A stretch of 64,000 bases of DNA from Exiguobacterium acetylicum (GCF_019890935.1 NZ_CP082333.1:2134001-2198000), one strand, 5' to 3'. Shown: positions 19,851 to 28,969, numbered from the stretch's first letter. Notes: generated by a model not told the origin, from the letters alone. A program made the numbers and translations.

Positions 19851-20517
19851 AGTTCTTCACTTTATGAATCGCACGCTCTAGACGGTCGAGGTCCTCATTT
19901 TCACCAATGACGACGAGATAGTCCCCTTTTTCAATCATTTCGTCAGCTTGTAGAGAAATCAGAACGTTTTCTCCACGTTTAATCGCGACGACGTTCGCTC
20001 CGTATTTGCTCCGTAGATCCAGGTCAATCAATGTTTGTTTTGCCATCCGGTCACTGACTTTAATTTCAACGATCGAAAATTCTTGAGATAAATCGAGATA
20101 GTCAAGAATATTGGAACTCATTAAACCGTTCGCAATCCGCACTCCCATATCCCGTTCGGGGTGAACGATGAAATCTGCTCCGATTTTTCGTAATACTTTT
20201 TCGTGGTAATCGTTCGTCGCTTTGACAGTAATCGATTGTACCCCGAGCTCTTTTAAGATCAATGTCGTCAAGATGGATGCTTGAATATTTTCCCCGATGG
20301 CAACGATGACATGATCGAAGTTTCGGATTCCTAGACTTTTTAAGACATTCTCATCCGTCGTGTCCGCGATGACGGAATGCGTCGCAATTCCCATAAATTC
20401 ATTGACGCGCTCCTCGTCGGAGTCAATCGCTAAGACATCGTAGCCATTTTTCGATAATTCACGGACAATCGAGCCACCAAAGCGCCCTAGTCCAATTACT
20501 GCAAACTCTCCATTCAT
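19849..20517 (-). CDS. ktrC: Potassium channel gating subunit KtrC (RCK domain)
   Basis: 222 residues. RCK_N Rossmann domain with GLGRFGGSIVREL and acidic D at the end of strand 2, then VIVAIGENIQASILTTLILKELG, a HPERDMG stretch, and an RCK_C domain from about 135. KtrC forms a cytosolic ring that gates KtrB/KtrD and binds ATP/ADP and c-di-AMP. No channel gene is adjacent, which is usual for ktrC. Start taken at ATG 20517 (GAAGGAG ten bases upstream); GTG 20523 is an alternative. Confidence 0.93.
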   Translation of the reverse strand: MNGEFAVIGLGRFGGSIVRELSKNGYDVLAIDSDEERVNEFMGIATHSVIADTTDENVLKSLGIRNFDHVIVAIGENIQASILTTLILKELGVQSITVKATNDYHEKVLRKIGADFIVHPERDMGVRIANGLMSSNILDYLDLSQEFSIVEIKVSDRMAKQTLIDLDLRSKYGANVVAIKRGENVLISLQADEMIEKGDYLVVIGENEDLDRLERAIHKVKN

Positions 20518-20582
20518 TTTCACAACTCTCCTTCACAATCGCTCTTCCTTAGTAGTGTACCCGATTCATTTTAAAATTACTA

Positions 20583-20613
20583 TAAACGCCCCTGCGATTC
20601 GCAGAGGCGTTTA
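20583..20613 (-). terminator. Terminator of cydAB
   Basis: Arms AAACGCCxCTGCG/CGCAGxGGCGTTT with one internal mismatch; modest T-run on the minus strand. Confidence 0.75.
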
Positions 20614-20621
20614 TTCATCCA

Positions 20622-21644
20622 TTATTTTGAGGATTTCCCACGTACATAATCGTTATCGAACAAGAAGAGTCGTAAAATCAAGTACAACGCCGGAATCAAG
20701 AGTAAGAGTCCGAAGATGAAGACAACGACGAGTGCGGAAGCCATTGTTTCGTTAACGACCGCTTTGTTGATATCGATATATGGATACAAGATGTATGGTA
20801 AGTGCGTATAACCGTAACCGAACCATGCCACTCCATACTGTAGCATGACCGCGACGAAAGCAATTCCGTAATTCTTCTTCATGTAGACGAGTGTCACCGC
20901 AACAAGGAAGAAGATGAAACTAGCAGCGAACCACCACCAGTTCCCGTTTAAGATGTTCTCATAGTGCCATGCCGCTTGATTTTTCAATCCAAAGAAAACG
21001 AGTGCACAGACTAGAATCGTTGGACCACTCCAGAAGAGTGCCCATTTACGAATCAATGGCGTAGCTCCTTCATCCTTCGCTTTATCTGCGTAGAACAAGA
21101 GGAACATCGCACTGATATAGAGGACGGATACGATAGCGAGTGCTACGACCGACCAAGAGTAAAAGTTCGTAAATAATTTTGTTCCTAAAAACTCGACTGT
21201 TTCATTCGTTTTACGAATGAATCCACCTTGACTGATCGTCAAAGTCGTTGACATCGCCGCCGGAATCAATAGACCAGTTGCTCCATATAAGAACGTATAG
21301 AACATGCTGTCGTTTGATCCATAATTGGCAAATGCATAGAAGCTACCACGAATCGCAATCAATACGAGAACGATTGAGGCTGGCACGAGCAGTGCCGTAC
21401 CGAAATAATAAGCGGTATCCGGGAAGAACCCGACTAGTCCGACGAAGAAGAATACGAAGAAGACATTCGTTACCTCCCACACTGGTGAGAGATAACGAAG
21501 AATCAATCGATTCGTTAAATGATCCCGCTTCGTATATTTTGAATAAAAGGCGTAAAATCCAGCACCGAAGTCAATTGAGGCAACGATGAGATATCCGTAC
21601 AGGAAAGTCCAAAGGACCGTAATTCCTAGTGTTTGAACGTCCAA
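20622..21644 (-). CDS. cydB: Cytochrome bd oxidase subunit II
   Basis: 340 residues with about eight or nine membrane helices and the typical start LWTFLYGYLIVASIDFGAGF. Partner of CydA in the quinol oxidase, which reduces O2 at high affinity without pumping protons. It begins 12 bp after cydA. No cydCD transporter genes are adjacent, unlike the four-gene operon of B. subtilis. Confidence 0.95.
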   Translation of the reverse strand: MDVQTLGITVLWTFLYGYLIVASIDFGAGFYAFYSKYTKRDHLTNRLILRYLSPVWEVTNVFFVFFFVGLVGFFPDTAYYFGTALLVPASIVLVLIAIRGSFYAFANYGSNDSMFYTFLYGATGLLIPAAMSTTLTISQGGFIRKTNETVEFLGTKLFTNFYSWSVVALAIVSVLYISAMFLLFYADKAKDEGATPLIRKWALFWSGPTILVCALVFFGLKNQAAWHYENILNGNWWWFAASFIFFLVAVTLVYMKKNYGIAFVAVMLQYGVAWFGYGYTHLPYILYPYIDINKAVVNETMASALVVVFIFGLLLLIPALYLILRLFLFDNDYVRGKSSK

Positions 21645-21656
21645 ATCGTTCCCTCC

Positions 21657-23054
21657 TTACTTGTTATCATCCACGAACATAGCTTCCCCACGCGCGTGGT
21701 GGTTTTCAGCAAGTTCTTGAAGTTCTTTTCCAACCGGGTTTTTCTTGAACATCCGTAATAATACGACTGTACAAATCGTACCGAGCATCAAGTACAAGGC
21801 ACTGAATAGAATCAACATCGGACCAACAGCAGTTGATGTCGTCGCCGCATCTGCTGTCCGCATGATGCCGTACAGTGTCCAAGGTTGACGACCAATTTCA
21901 GCATACATCCAACCTGCTTCAATTGAAATCATCGCCAGAGGTCCACCGATGAAGACACCTCTTAAAATCCATTTGTTATAAGGATTTAATTTTTTCAAAC
22001 GGAATGCCAAGATGAACAAGGCAGAGATGGCAGCCAAATACATACCGATCGAAACCATGATATCGAAGAAATAGTGAACGATCAGCGGTGCTTGATCTTC
22101 TTTTGCGAACTCATTTAGACCAATGACTTCTGTATCTGGAGCTCCACCCGCAAGAATTGAGAGTGCATATGGGATTTTGACGGCACCCTTGATTTCATAA
22201 CTGCCGTCTTCTTGCTGATCAAGTATCCCACCAAAGATCAACTCGGCTTCACTTGTCGTTTCAAAATGCCATTCAGCGGCTGCGAGTTTCTCTGGCTGGT
22301 ATTTCGCCAAGTATTTCCCTGAGAAGTCCCCGACAAGTGCCGTCGAGAAGGCAAAAATCAATCCAGCCATAACCGTTAAGCGAAGTGCTTTTTTGTGATA
22401 CGCTGTTTCCGCTGCTGAGAGTGTTTTTTTGCGGAGTAAGTGGAACGCCGCGATTGCCGCCAAGATGAATGCGACTGTTAAATAAGCCGATACGATGACG
22501 TGTGTTGCTTTTGTAGGTGTTGCTGTATTGAACATTGCTTTTAATGGTTCAATTTGCGTTAGCGTTCCGTTGACGATCTTAAATCCTTCTGGTGAGTTCA
22601 TGAAGGAGTTGACCGTCGTAATGAAGAATGCTGATGCTGTCGCACCAATGACGACCGGAATCCCGATCAACCAGTGTAACCATGGGTTTTTAAACCGATC
22701 CCACGTGTACAGATAAATACCGAGGAAAATCGCTTCAAAGAAGAATGCGAATGTTTCCATAAATAGCGGTAGTGCGATCGTTTGACCAGCCACTTGCATG
22801 AGTGACGGCCAAAGTAGTGATAATTGCAATCCGATGGCCGTCCCTGTCACGACACCGACTGCGACGGTAACGACGTATCCACGCGTCCACCGTCTTGCTA
22901 ATAAAATATAATCCGGATCTTTGCGTTTCAGACCGATGAATTCAGCTGCGAGTACCATGAGTGGTACCCCGACGCCAATCGTCGCGAATATAATATGAAA
23001 CGCTAATGTGAGCCCTGTCAACAATCGACTGAGCAATACGGGATCATTGAACAT
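21657..23054 (-). CDS. cydA: Cytochrome bd oxidase subunit I
   Basis: 465 residues, many transmembrane helices. The GRQPW quinol-site motif is present in EIGRQPWTLYG, as is the N-terminal heme-ligand region LAFHIIFATIGVG. A short Q-loop (Firmicutes type) follows. Carries hemes b558, b595 and d. GGAAGAGGGGG precedes the ATG. The upstream region contains a Rex-like dyad. Confidence 0.96.
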   Translation of the reverse strand: MFNDPVLLSRLLTGLTLAFHIIFATIGVGVPLMVLAAEFIGLKRKDPDYILLARRWTRGYVVTVAVGVVTGTAIGLQLSLLWPSLMQVAGQTIALPLFMETFAFFFEAIFLGIYLYTWDRFKNPWLHWLIGIPVVIGATASAFFITTVNSFMNSPEGFKIVNGTLTQIEPLKAMFNTATPTKATHVIVSAYLTVAFILAAIAAFHLLRKKTLSAAETAYHKKALRLTVMAGLIFAFSTALVGDFSGKYLAKYQPEKLAAAEWHFETTSEAELIFGGILDQQEDGSYEIKGAVKIPYALSILAGGAPDTEVIGLNEFAKEDQAPLIVHYFFDIMVSIGMYLAAISALFILAFRLKKLNPYNKWILRGVFIGGPLAMISIEAGWMYAEIGRQPWTLYGIMRTADAATTSTAVGPMLILFSALYLMLGTICTVVLLRMFKKNPVGKELQELAENHHARGEAMFVDDNK

Positions 23055-23172
23055 GTATATAGCCCCCTCTTCCTAAAACATACTTCTCTATATGGTCTAT
23101 AACCGTATCATAGAGAACATAACCCTTTATGTCTGTTTATAATGTTTGATGTAACAAATTGTTCACATGTGC

Positions 23173-23190
23173 ACGTGATTTTTTTCACAA
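23173..23190 (-). promoter_or_regulatory. Rex-like operator upstream of cydA
   Basis: TTGTGAAAAAAATCACGT on the minus strand matches 14 of 18 positions of the Rex consensus TTGTGAAATAATTCACAA. It lies about 120 bp before the cydA ATG. Rex represses cyd in B. subtilis when NADH/NAD+ is low. Confidence 0.55.
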
Positions 23191-23224
23191 AATGTTCGAA
23201 AACTCCTATTCTTACATATATAAA

Positions 23225-23260
23225 AAGCTTTCCCATTCTTGATTTCGAAAGGGAAAGCTT
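23225..23260 (-). terminator. Terminator of the ykuR-like gene
   Basis: Arms AAGCTTTCCC/GGGAAAGCTT followed by TTTTTA on the minus strand. Confidence 0.85.
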
Positions 23261-23288
23261 AATGTCCTTCATTATTTCATAAAACTTT

Positions 23289-24401
23289 TTAAACATATTC
23301 TCGGAAATAATGATCGAGTAAATCAATCACAAATGGAATAGCGGATTCATCCGGATTCAAGGTTGGTTGATGAAGTCCAGATGTTGGATTGTCGACTCCG
23401 AGCCAAAACATCATCCCTGGAATTTCCTTCAACATGAATCCAAAGTCTTCTCCTGTCATTGCTGCATCACATTCAATATAGTTCGCATTCATCTTAACGA
23501 ATGATGAAAATTTATCAACGATGTGTCGGTCATTGACGACCTCGTAATAACGATTTCCGAATTGCAGATCAATCTTGACGCCAAAGGAAGCTTCGATTCC
23601 CCGGATGATGTCACGAACACGTCGTTCCAGTTTTTCCATATCTTCCCCGTTGAGTGCGCGCATCGTACCGTCAAGAACAGCTCTACCGGCGATGACGTTT
23701 TCTCGAATCCCGGCATCGACCTTTCCGATCGTGATGACGCTACAGTTCATCGGATTGATGGATCGGCTGACGATTGTTTGCAATTGCATGATCAAGGCTG
23801 CTTGCGCAACGACCGTATCAATCGTCAAATGAGGAAATGCCGCGTGACCACTTTGACCATAGATCGTGATATGGACTTCTCGAGCACTCGCGAACAAGAC
23901 GCCTGGACGGCTTGCAATCGTACCGACTGGATACTCCGGTGCGACGTGAAGACCATACATCTCACTTGGACGATATTTTTCAAACAACGGACTTTTAATC
24001 ATCGGTTCTGCCCCGCCCGGACCTTCTTCCGCTGGTTGGAATAAAAAGACGACATCATCCATGACCGGCAATTCAATGATTCGTTTCATCAATCCCAACG
24101 CAATCGACGTGTGCATATCGTGACCACAGGCATGCATGAAGCCTGGATGTTCCGAGCAAAATGGAAGACCTGTCGCTTCTTCGATTGGTAACCCATCAAT
24201 GTCTGCCCGGTATCCAATCGTCCGATTTCCAGTCAATCCTTTCACTCGAACGAAAACACCCGTTTCGAACGTATCATACGTGACACGATCTGGTGGATAA
24301 GCACGAATTTGTTCCAATATAAAAGCTTGCGTCTTAAATTCCTTGAACCCTGGTTCTGGTATTTTATGAAGCGCGCGCCGCATTTCAATGGCGTATTCCA
24401 T
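23289..24401 (-). CDS. dapL: N-acetyldiaminopimelate deacetylase (M20 amidohydrolase)
   Basis: 370 residues of the M20D/AmhX-HipO family: ALHKIPEPGFKE, CGHDMHTSIALGL, FLFQPAEEGPGGAEPM, GLHVAPEYPVGT, MTGEDFGFML and DNPTSGLHQP. The B. subtilis homologue YkuR acts in the acetyl branch of lysine/diaminopimelate synthesis; the partner dapH is not in this window. Its 5' end overlaps ccpC by 17 bases, suggesting co-transcription with the regulator. N-acyl amino acid hydrolase is the main alternative; the ccpC neighbour and sequence favour YkuR. Confidence 0.85.
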   Translation of the reverse strand: MEYAIEMRRALHKIPEPGFKEFKTQAFILEQIRAYPPDRVTYDTFETGVFVRVKGLTGNRTIGYRADIDGLPIEEATGLPFCSEHPGFMHACGHDMHTSIALGLMKRIIELPVMDDVVFLFQPAEEGPGGAEPMIKSPLFEKYRPSEMYGLHVAPEYPVGTIASRPGVLFASAREVHITIYGQSGHAAFPHLTIDTVVAQAALIMQLQTIVSRSINPMNCSVITIGKVDAGIRENVIAGRAVLDGTMRALNGEDMEKLERRVRDIIRGIEASFGVKIDLQFGNRYYEVVNDRHIVDKFSSFVKMNANYIECDAAMTGEDFGFMLKEIPGMMFWLGVDNPTSGLHQPTLNPDESAIPFVIDLLDHYFREYV

Positions 24402-25275
24402 CTGACTGACTTCCTCCTTCTTCTTTTACGATGTCCCAAAATGCTTGAACTTGTTTTAGTTCAAGCATCGATTCCGTAGATAAAATCCATGTATCTCGCT
24501 TTAATATCTTTCCAGATGATGTTTTTAACGGAAGCTGCATGACTTCATTTGATTGTTGGATCGTCGACTCGGGTAAAATCGCAAATCCAATTCCATGTAG
24601 AGCCATCTGCTTACATGTCTCGATTTGATCGACGACCAACGTCCGAGATGGTGGACTTGCGAACCGATCTTGCCACCATTCTAAAATTTCCTGATAGTAC
24701 GTTGAATCACTCTTGAACTGGATGAATGGTCGATCCGTCACGCGTAACTGTTCGATTGACGTCAACTCACTATCGACTAAATAGAGCGGATCCGAGAAAA
24801 GACGTTCTTTGACACCTTTCCAGTCCGGGTTTCCACGAATGATTCCGATATGAAAATGTTCCTCTAACATATGGCGCATCATCTCACTGGACCATCCCGT
24901 GACAAGCTGAACACGGACATGCGGATAACGCTCAACGAATCGTTTCAAGACACGCGGGAGCCAGTATTGCCCCATGATGGAAGCGACGGCAATTCGAAGC
25001 GTCCCATAAACAGCCCCCTCTTCTGCTGTCAATTCACTTTTTAACTCAAGTTCCTTCCGATTCATCTCTTTTGCGAGACCGATTACTTTTTCTCCTTGTG
25101 GTGTGATGCTTAACCCACGCGATGAACGAATGAATAACTTTGTTCCCCAGCGTCTTTCAATCGCAACGAGACGTTGACTAAGTGCAGGTTGCGAGACGAA
25201 TAATCGTTCAGCAGCGCGCCTCATATTCAATTCTTCCGATAAGGTGATCAACATTTCCATTTCCGACACTTGCAA
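24385..25275 (-). CDS. ccpC: LysR-family regulator CcpC
   Basis: 296 residues. Winged HTH at the N-terminus (LNMRRAAERLFVSQPALSQRL) and a LysR substrate-binding domain. Similarity to B. subtilis CcpC as I recall it is strong throughout, including GTLRIAVASIMGQYWLPRVL, TGWSSEMMRHML, PFIQFKSDSTYYQEI and DQIETCKQMALHGIG. CcpC is a citrate-responsive repressor of aconitase and citrate synthase genes. The likely start is TTG 25275, with GAGGAG rather far upstream. An ATAA-N7-TTAG dyad lies in its own promoter region. Confidence 0.92.
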   Translation of the reverse strand: MQVSEMEMLITLSEELNMRRAAERLFVSQPALSQRLVAIERRWGTKLFIRSSRGLSITPQGEKVIGLAKEMNRKELELKSELTAEEGAVYGTLRIAVASIMGQYWLPRVLKRFVERYPHVRVQLVTGWSSEMMRHMLEEHFHIGIIRGNPDWKGVKERLFSDPLYLVDSELTSIEQLRVTDRPFIQFKSDSTYYQEILEWWQDRFASPPSRTLVVDQIETCKQMALHGIGFAILPESTIQQSNEVMQLPLKTSSGKILKRDTWILSTESMLELKQVQAFWDIVKEEGGSQSDGIRH

Positions 25276-25298
25276 TGTGAGATTCGACTCCTCATGAT

Positions 25299-25313
25299 AT
25301 AAGATGGCATTAG
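25299..25313. promoter_or_regulatory. ccpC: Candidate CcpC operator ATAA-N7-TTAG
   Basis: One mismatch from the CcpC dyad ATAA-N7-TTAT, in the 65-bp divergent gap between ccpC and bdbC. It would support autoregulation and possible effect on bdbC. Confidence 0.45.
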
Positions 25314-25340
25314 TTTAACACGTTAGAAAGGACGATACAT

Positions 25341-25736
25341 ATGACACGCTATCATTTTATGTTCATCATCTCAACGATTGCAACGCTTGGCAGTCTCTAT
25401 TTCAGTGAAATTCGCGGATTCATTCCCTGCCCTCTCTGTTGGTGGCAACGGCTATTCATGTATACGACTGCCTTTTATTTGCTCATCTCGCTATTCCGGT
25501 CGAAAACGATCGATCCGCTCTTCGTTCGCCTGTATGTGCTTGCCGGCTTTGGTGTCGCCTTGTACCACGTCATCCTTGAGCGCTTACCCGATGGCGAAGC
25601 ATTATGTACAAGCGGCTGTCTCATCAAGTGGGTCAACTATTTTGGTTTCTTGACGATTCCGATGATGAGTCTCATTGCCTTCACTTTACTCTTGATTCTA
25701 GCGTTCTATCCAGCACGTTCGAACAATGAAGCATAA
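25341..25736 (+). CDS. bdbC: Disulfide bond formation protein BdbC (DsbB family)
   Basis: 131 residues, four membrane helices. The two redox cysteine pairs are CPLC (Cys30/33) in the first external loop and CTSGC (Cys89/93) in the second. BdbC reoxidises an extracytoplasmic thiol oxidase (BdbD) and passes electrons to quinone. No bdbD is adjacent, so the partner must be elsewhere. Shine-Dalgarno AGAAAGGA precedes the ATG. Confidence 0.93.
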   Translation: MTRYHFMFIISTIATLGSLYFSEIRGFIPCPLCWWQRLFMYTTAFYLLISLFRSKTIDPLFVRLYVLAGFGVALYHVILERLPDGEALCTSGCLIKWVNYFGFLTIPMMSLIAFTLLLILAFYPARSNNEA

Positions 25737-25739
25737 GAT

Positions 25740-25981
25740 GGGGCTGACTCAAAAGTCAGTCTCTACAACGATAAGGGTGGCAGAATGATGATCTGCCATC
25801 CTTATCTCGTAACAAAAAGAATGACGCGTCACACGCCACTCCTACAGGAACAAGCCATTTATGCGCTGTCAGAGACGAACAAGACCCGCTTTCCTGCTTC
25901 AACGAAGCAGGAAAACTGGCTTGTGTCTCGCCTGAGGAAAGGGCGTGAAAAGACGCGTCATTCTTTTTTTGAGTCAGCCCC
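25740..25981. repeat. 242-bp nested inverted-repeat element with 15-bp perfect terminal repeats
   Basis: Outer arms GGGGCTGACTCAAAA (25740-25754) and TTTTGAGTCAGCCCC (25967-25981) are perfect. Inside lie AAAAAGAATGACGCGTC (25814-25830) with its exact complement (25952-25968), CACGCC/GGCGTG, ACAAGCCA (25850-25857)/TGGCTTGT (25917-25924), an 11-bp hairpin TTTCCTGCTTC/GAAGCAGGAAA (25890-25914) and ATAAGG-TGGCAGA/TCTGCCA-CCTTAT (25771-25805). It fills the convergent gap between bdbC and the FAD oxidoreductase gene. The ends resemble those I recall for IS1182-like elements. It encodes no transposase. A MITE-like remnant or a structured RNA are both possible. Confidence 0.75.
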
Positions 25982-25990
25982 CGTTTGACA

Positions 25991-27262
25991 TCACGTCCAG
26001 CGATTGAAGACGCTCACGGCACTTGAGAACGCAAGCTCCGAGAGTTGTCCCGTACCTTCACACCAGTCCCCGACGAAAGCGATACCTGCATGATCCGGAA
26101 TATGAGTCGCAAGCGGCGCTTGCCCCATTTTCCATTTGATTTCTTGTACGACTGCTCGTTTGATCGTTCGTTCTGCGACGATACGTTGTCGCCAATCTGC
26201 AAAATGAACGTCAAGCATCTGTTCGATTCCTGTTCGGACATGTCCAATATATTCAGGATCCTCAAGTCGATCGTGTTCAAGGTAGGCGATTGCTTGAAGG
26301 ACTTGACCATCTTTCGGTGCAAGACTTGCATCATAATGCGATAAATCCGTGATGAAAGCTCGATGCGAACGGTCGTAGATGTATGAATACGGTGTTTGGA
26401 TATACGGATGAAGTCCAAGATCATACACGAATACTTCTACCGGTTCATGGCTCGCGTACGGTGTAACAAATCGCTGAATGGCAGTGGGAGTCGCCATTTT
26501 TAAGATTTCACGCGGTGGTACGGCAAAGATGATCCGTTCGACGTTCCATTCTTGTTTCTTTCGATCACGTACTAAGAATCCTGTCGTAGTCGATTCGACT
26601 GCTGTTATTTTTGTTTTTTTCAGGATTTCTCCGTGGTTCTCTAGGATGATCCGTTCCAACTCCTGTATTAACCCTTGCCATCCACCTTCGATGTATGAGA
26701 CAGGCTTGCGCGTCCGAAAAAGTTTTTGATAATACTCGAAATAGACGTCTGACGGAATTTTTTCGGGTTCTGCCGTAAAAAAGTTCGTTGATGCCAAATC
26801 AAGCATCAACTGTGCCACTTGTTCATCGACTCGTTCTGTCTTTAACCATTGCCCGATCGATTGTTGCGGATCCCCTCGTTCGACTCGTAAAATCGTTTTA
26901 ATGATTTCCCATGTGAAACGTACTTTGTTCGTTCCTTCGATGACTTCTGTTTTCAATAATCCCCAGGCATTCGCAGGAACTGCCGTCAAATGACCTGAAA
27001 ACTCATATTTCGCACGACTCGCCGAGAAATCCAGCCACGTCACTTCGATACCGAGCTGTTTCGTTAGTTTGCGAAGAATCGATTGATCGCGTCCGTAAAT
27101 CGCATGAGCACCGTAATTAAACGTAAATCCTTTTACGGTTTGAGAGGTGGCACGTCCTCCAAGTAACCCCGCATCCCAAAGCGTGACCGGCGTTCCTTGT
27201 TTTGCGAATAATGCAGCTGCCGTCAAGCCGGATAACCCTCCACCTATAATCCCAATCGTCAT
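25991..27262 (-). CDS. FAD-dependent oxidoreductase (phytoene desaturase / protoporphyrinogen oxidase-like)
   Basis: 423 residues with the dinucleotide-binding motif GIIGGGLSGLTAAALFAKQG at the N-terminus, GGRATSQ shortly after, and a C-terminal FAD-closing motif GIAFVGDWCEGTGQLSELAFSSAV (read as GIAFVGDWCEGTG plus QLSELAF). This is the amine-oxidase/CrtI-like fold. It is shorter than typical carotenoid desaturases (about 500). No other carotenoid gene is adjacent. Substrate unknown. Transcribed alone; the nadE terminator lies upstream. Confidence 0.85.
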   Translation of the reverse strand: MTIGIIGGGLSGLTAAALFAKQGTPVTLWDAGLLGGRATSQTVKGFTFNYGAHAIYGRDQSILRKLTKQLGIEVTWLDFSASRAKYEFSGHLTAVPANAWGLLKTEVIEGTNKVRFTWEIIKTILRVERGDPQQSIGQWLKTERVDEQVAQLMLDLASTNFFTAEPEKIPSDVYFEYYQKLFRTRKPVSYIEGGWQGLIQELERIILENHGEILKKTKITAVESTTTGFLVRDRKKQEWNVERIIFAVPPREILKMATPTAIQRFVTPYASHEPVEVFVYDLGLHPYIQTPYSYIYDRSHRAFITDLSHYDASLAPKDGQVLQAIAYLEHDRLEDPEYIGHVRTGIEQMLDVHFADWRQRIVAERTIKRAVVQEIKWKMGQAPLATHIPDHAGIAFVGDWCEGTGQLSELAFSSAVSVFNRWT

Positions 27263-27335
27263 ACTCTCGCCTCCTCAATCATCGTTTCTCTTCTTTTCCC
27301 ATAACAATTGAAGAAGAATCGAAGAACATGAAAAA

Positions 27336-27365
27336 AGACGTGATTTCACGATTGAAATCACGTCT
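27336..27365 (-). terminator. Terminator of nadE
   Basis: Perfect 12-bp arms AGACGTGATTTC/GAAATCACGTCT with T-run on the minus strand. Confidence 0.9.
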
Positions 27366-27377
27366 CCTTATTTTGGA

Positions 27378-28196
27378 TTAGGCTTTCCACCATTCATCGA
27401 GTGGTGAGACCGGCATATGATGCTTGTGTCCAACACGTTTATACTGCGTCTCTAACTTTTCTTGACTTGCTTCTGAAATCGTCTTTCCTTCCAAGTAGTC
27501 ATCGATTTCTTCATATGTCATACCAAGTGCCACTTCGTCTGGTAATGCCGGACGATTTTCCTCAAGATCTGCTGTCGGAACTTTTTCAATCAAGACTTCT
27601 GGTGCGTTCAAGTAACGTAAAAGTTGTTTCCCTTGCCGTTTATTCAGTCCTGTCAATGGCGTCAAATCACATGCACCATCACCGTGTTTCGTGTAGAATC
27701 CCGTCACGAATTCAGCTGCATGATCCGTTCCAACGACTAAACAGCCATAATGAGCGGCTAAATCATATTGGCTTTTCATTCGCTCCCGCGCTTTCGTATT
27801 TCCTTTACTAAAGTCGGAAAGTTCTGCACCTGTCGCTTCTTTGAACGCCTGCATCGATGCTTCGACTGCTGGTTTAATGTTCACACGAAGCGAATGATCC
27901 GGTTGAATGAACGTCAAGGCTGTCTGTGCGTCTGCTTCATCTTGTTGTTCCCCGTAAGGCAAGCGGACCGCATAAAACGCGACATCTTTCCCCTCTTCTT
28001 TTCGCAACTCTTCAACAGCCAGTTGGCACAGACGACCGGCGAGCGAAGAATCTTGTCCGCCAGAGATGCCTAATACGAATCCTTTTGCTCCTGTATGCTT
28101 GAGATACGCCTTCAAGAAGGCTACCCGCTCGTTTACTTCTTGTGCTGGGTCAATGACAGGTTTTACGCCTGTTACTTGGATGATTTCTTGCTGCAT
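27378..28196 (-). CDS. nadE: NH3-dependent NAD+ synthetase
   Basis: 272 residues, same length as B. subtilis NadE. PP-loop SGGQDSS at 45-51, [31 protein letters not shown] and [15 protein letters not shown]. It amidates nicotinate adenine dinucleotide to NAD+ using ammonia, with ATP. No glutaminase domain. I start at ATG 28196 because GGAG lies eleven bases upstream; GTG 28208 lies on the ribosome site itself. Confidence 0.96.
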   Translation of the reverse strand: MQQEIIQVTGVKPVIDPAQEVNERVAFLKAYLKHTGAKGFVLGISGGQDSSLAGRLCQLAVEELRKEEGKDVAFYAVRLPYGEQQDEADAQTALTFIQPDHSLRVNIKPAVEASMQAFKEATGAELSDFSKGNTKARERMKSQYDLAAHYGCLVVGTDHAAEFVTGFYTKHGDGACDLTPLTGLNKRQGKQLLRYLNAPEVLIEKVPTADLEENRPALPDEVALGMTYEEIDDYLEGKTISEASQEKLETQYKRVGHKHHMPVSPLDEWWKA

Positions 28197-28229
28197 AAAT
28201 CGCTTCACTCCTTCATGTTGTGTTAATCG

Positions 28230-28676
28230 TCATTTTGAATCAATCATTTGCTGATCCGTCGTTTGTTTCGCACTTGCTCCTTTAAACTGACGGATTGTCG
28301 ATACGCGTACTTCCGTACTATCACCTAAAGAGGAGATTGGTAATTCAACCGTATACTGTTTCGTTTCGCGTTTCGTGAACGTATCTTTTTCAATCGCTTG
28401 CGTGAATACTTGCTCTTTCTCAAAATCATACGTTACGTGTTGTTTCGCATCAATCAATTGAGCCTGAAAACGTTGTGAGGAAGGATACGTCACGTTCACA
28501 CTGTGATCATTTGGATTCGTTAAAGAAATGTCTAATTGCATCATGTCGTCCTGCTTTGTCGTTTTGACTGCGATCTGAATCGGTTCGTTCGTGGTTGTTG
28601 TTGCCTGTTGTTTCTTTTCTTGGCAACCTGCTAAACAAACAGAAAGCAGTAGCAGAATGAAAACGAGACGTTTCAT
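28230..28676 (-). CDS. Lipoprotein with BsuPI-like domain
   Basis: 148 residues with a lipoprotein signal peptide ending LAGC (Cys18). The mature part has the BsuPI (intracellular proteinase inhibitor) pattern: LDISLTNPNDHSVNVTYPSSQRFQAQL, FEKEQVFTQAIEKDTFTKRE (each an immunoglobulin-like strand pair), then YTVELP. Being exported, it probably binds something at the cell surface instead of an internal protease. Only 33 bp separate it from nadE, so co-transcription is likely. Domain call is by eye. Confidence 0.75.
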   Translation of the reverse strand: MKRLVFILLLLSVCLAGCQEKKQQATTTTNEPIQIAVKTTKQDDMMQLDISLTNPNDHSVNVTYPSSQRFQAQLIDAKQHVTYDFEKEQVFTQAIEKDTFTKRETKQYTVELPISSLGDSTEVRVSTIRQFKGASAKQTTDQQMIDSK

Positions 28677-28719
28677 CTCATCCCTCCTTTTATCTCTAAT
28701 AATTTTATCACAAAAAAAA

Positions 28720-28744
28720 GCGAGAGAGGATTCTCCTCTCTCGC
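28720..28744 (-). terminator. Terminator of the 70-aa gene
   Basis: Perfect 11-bp arms GCGAGAGAGGA/TCCTCTCTCGC, eight T on the minus strand. Confidence 0.9.
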
Positions 28745-28756
28745 ACGTTTATCCAC

Positions 28757-28969
28757 TTATGCCACAGGTAAAGTCGATGGATTCATTTTGAATGAAAACA
28801 ATTGCTCTAATCCTGTCGCAAACAGTTCGTCACAAATATCCTCTGCCGCGTTTGCTGGCGCGACTAATGTAATCGTACGACTGTCGATTGTTTCGATCGT
28901 TACATATACCCCTGTTTTTGTCCGTTCCTTGTATCCTACTGCTAAATCTGTTTCAGCGAAAAGTAACAT
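28757..28969 (-). CDS. Hypothetical protein, 70 aa
   Basis: A 70-residue protein (MLLFAETDLAVGYKERTKTG, VYVTIETIDSRTITLVAP, an acidic middle, FSFKMNPSTLPVA end). Not recognised. It has a ribosome site (GGGGAG before the ATG) and its own terminator, which supports a real gene. The upstream 360 bp are gene-free. Confidence 0.6.
   Translation of the reverse strand: MLLFAETDLAVGYKERTKTGVYVTIETIDSRTITLVAPANAAEDICDELFATGLEQLFSFKMNPSTLPVA

Noticed and set aside
25785-25988. 67-residue ORF inside the inverted-repeat element
   Set aside because: The reading frame is built from the repeat arms, has no ribosome site and ends in the outer arm; it is a by-product of the element.
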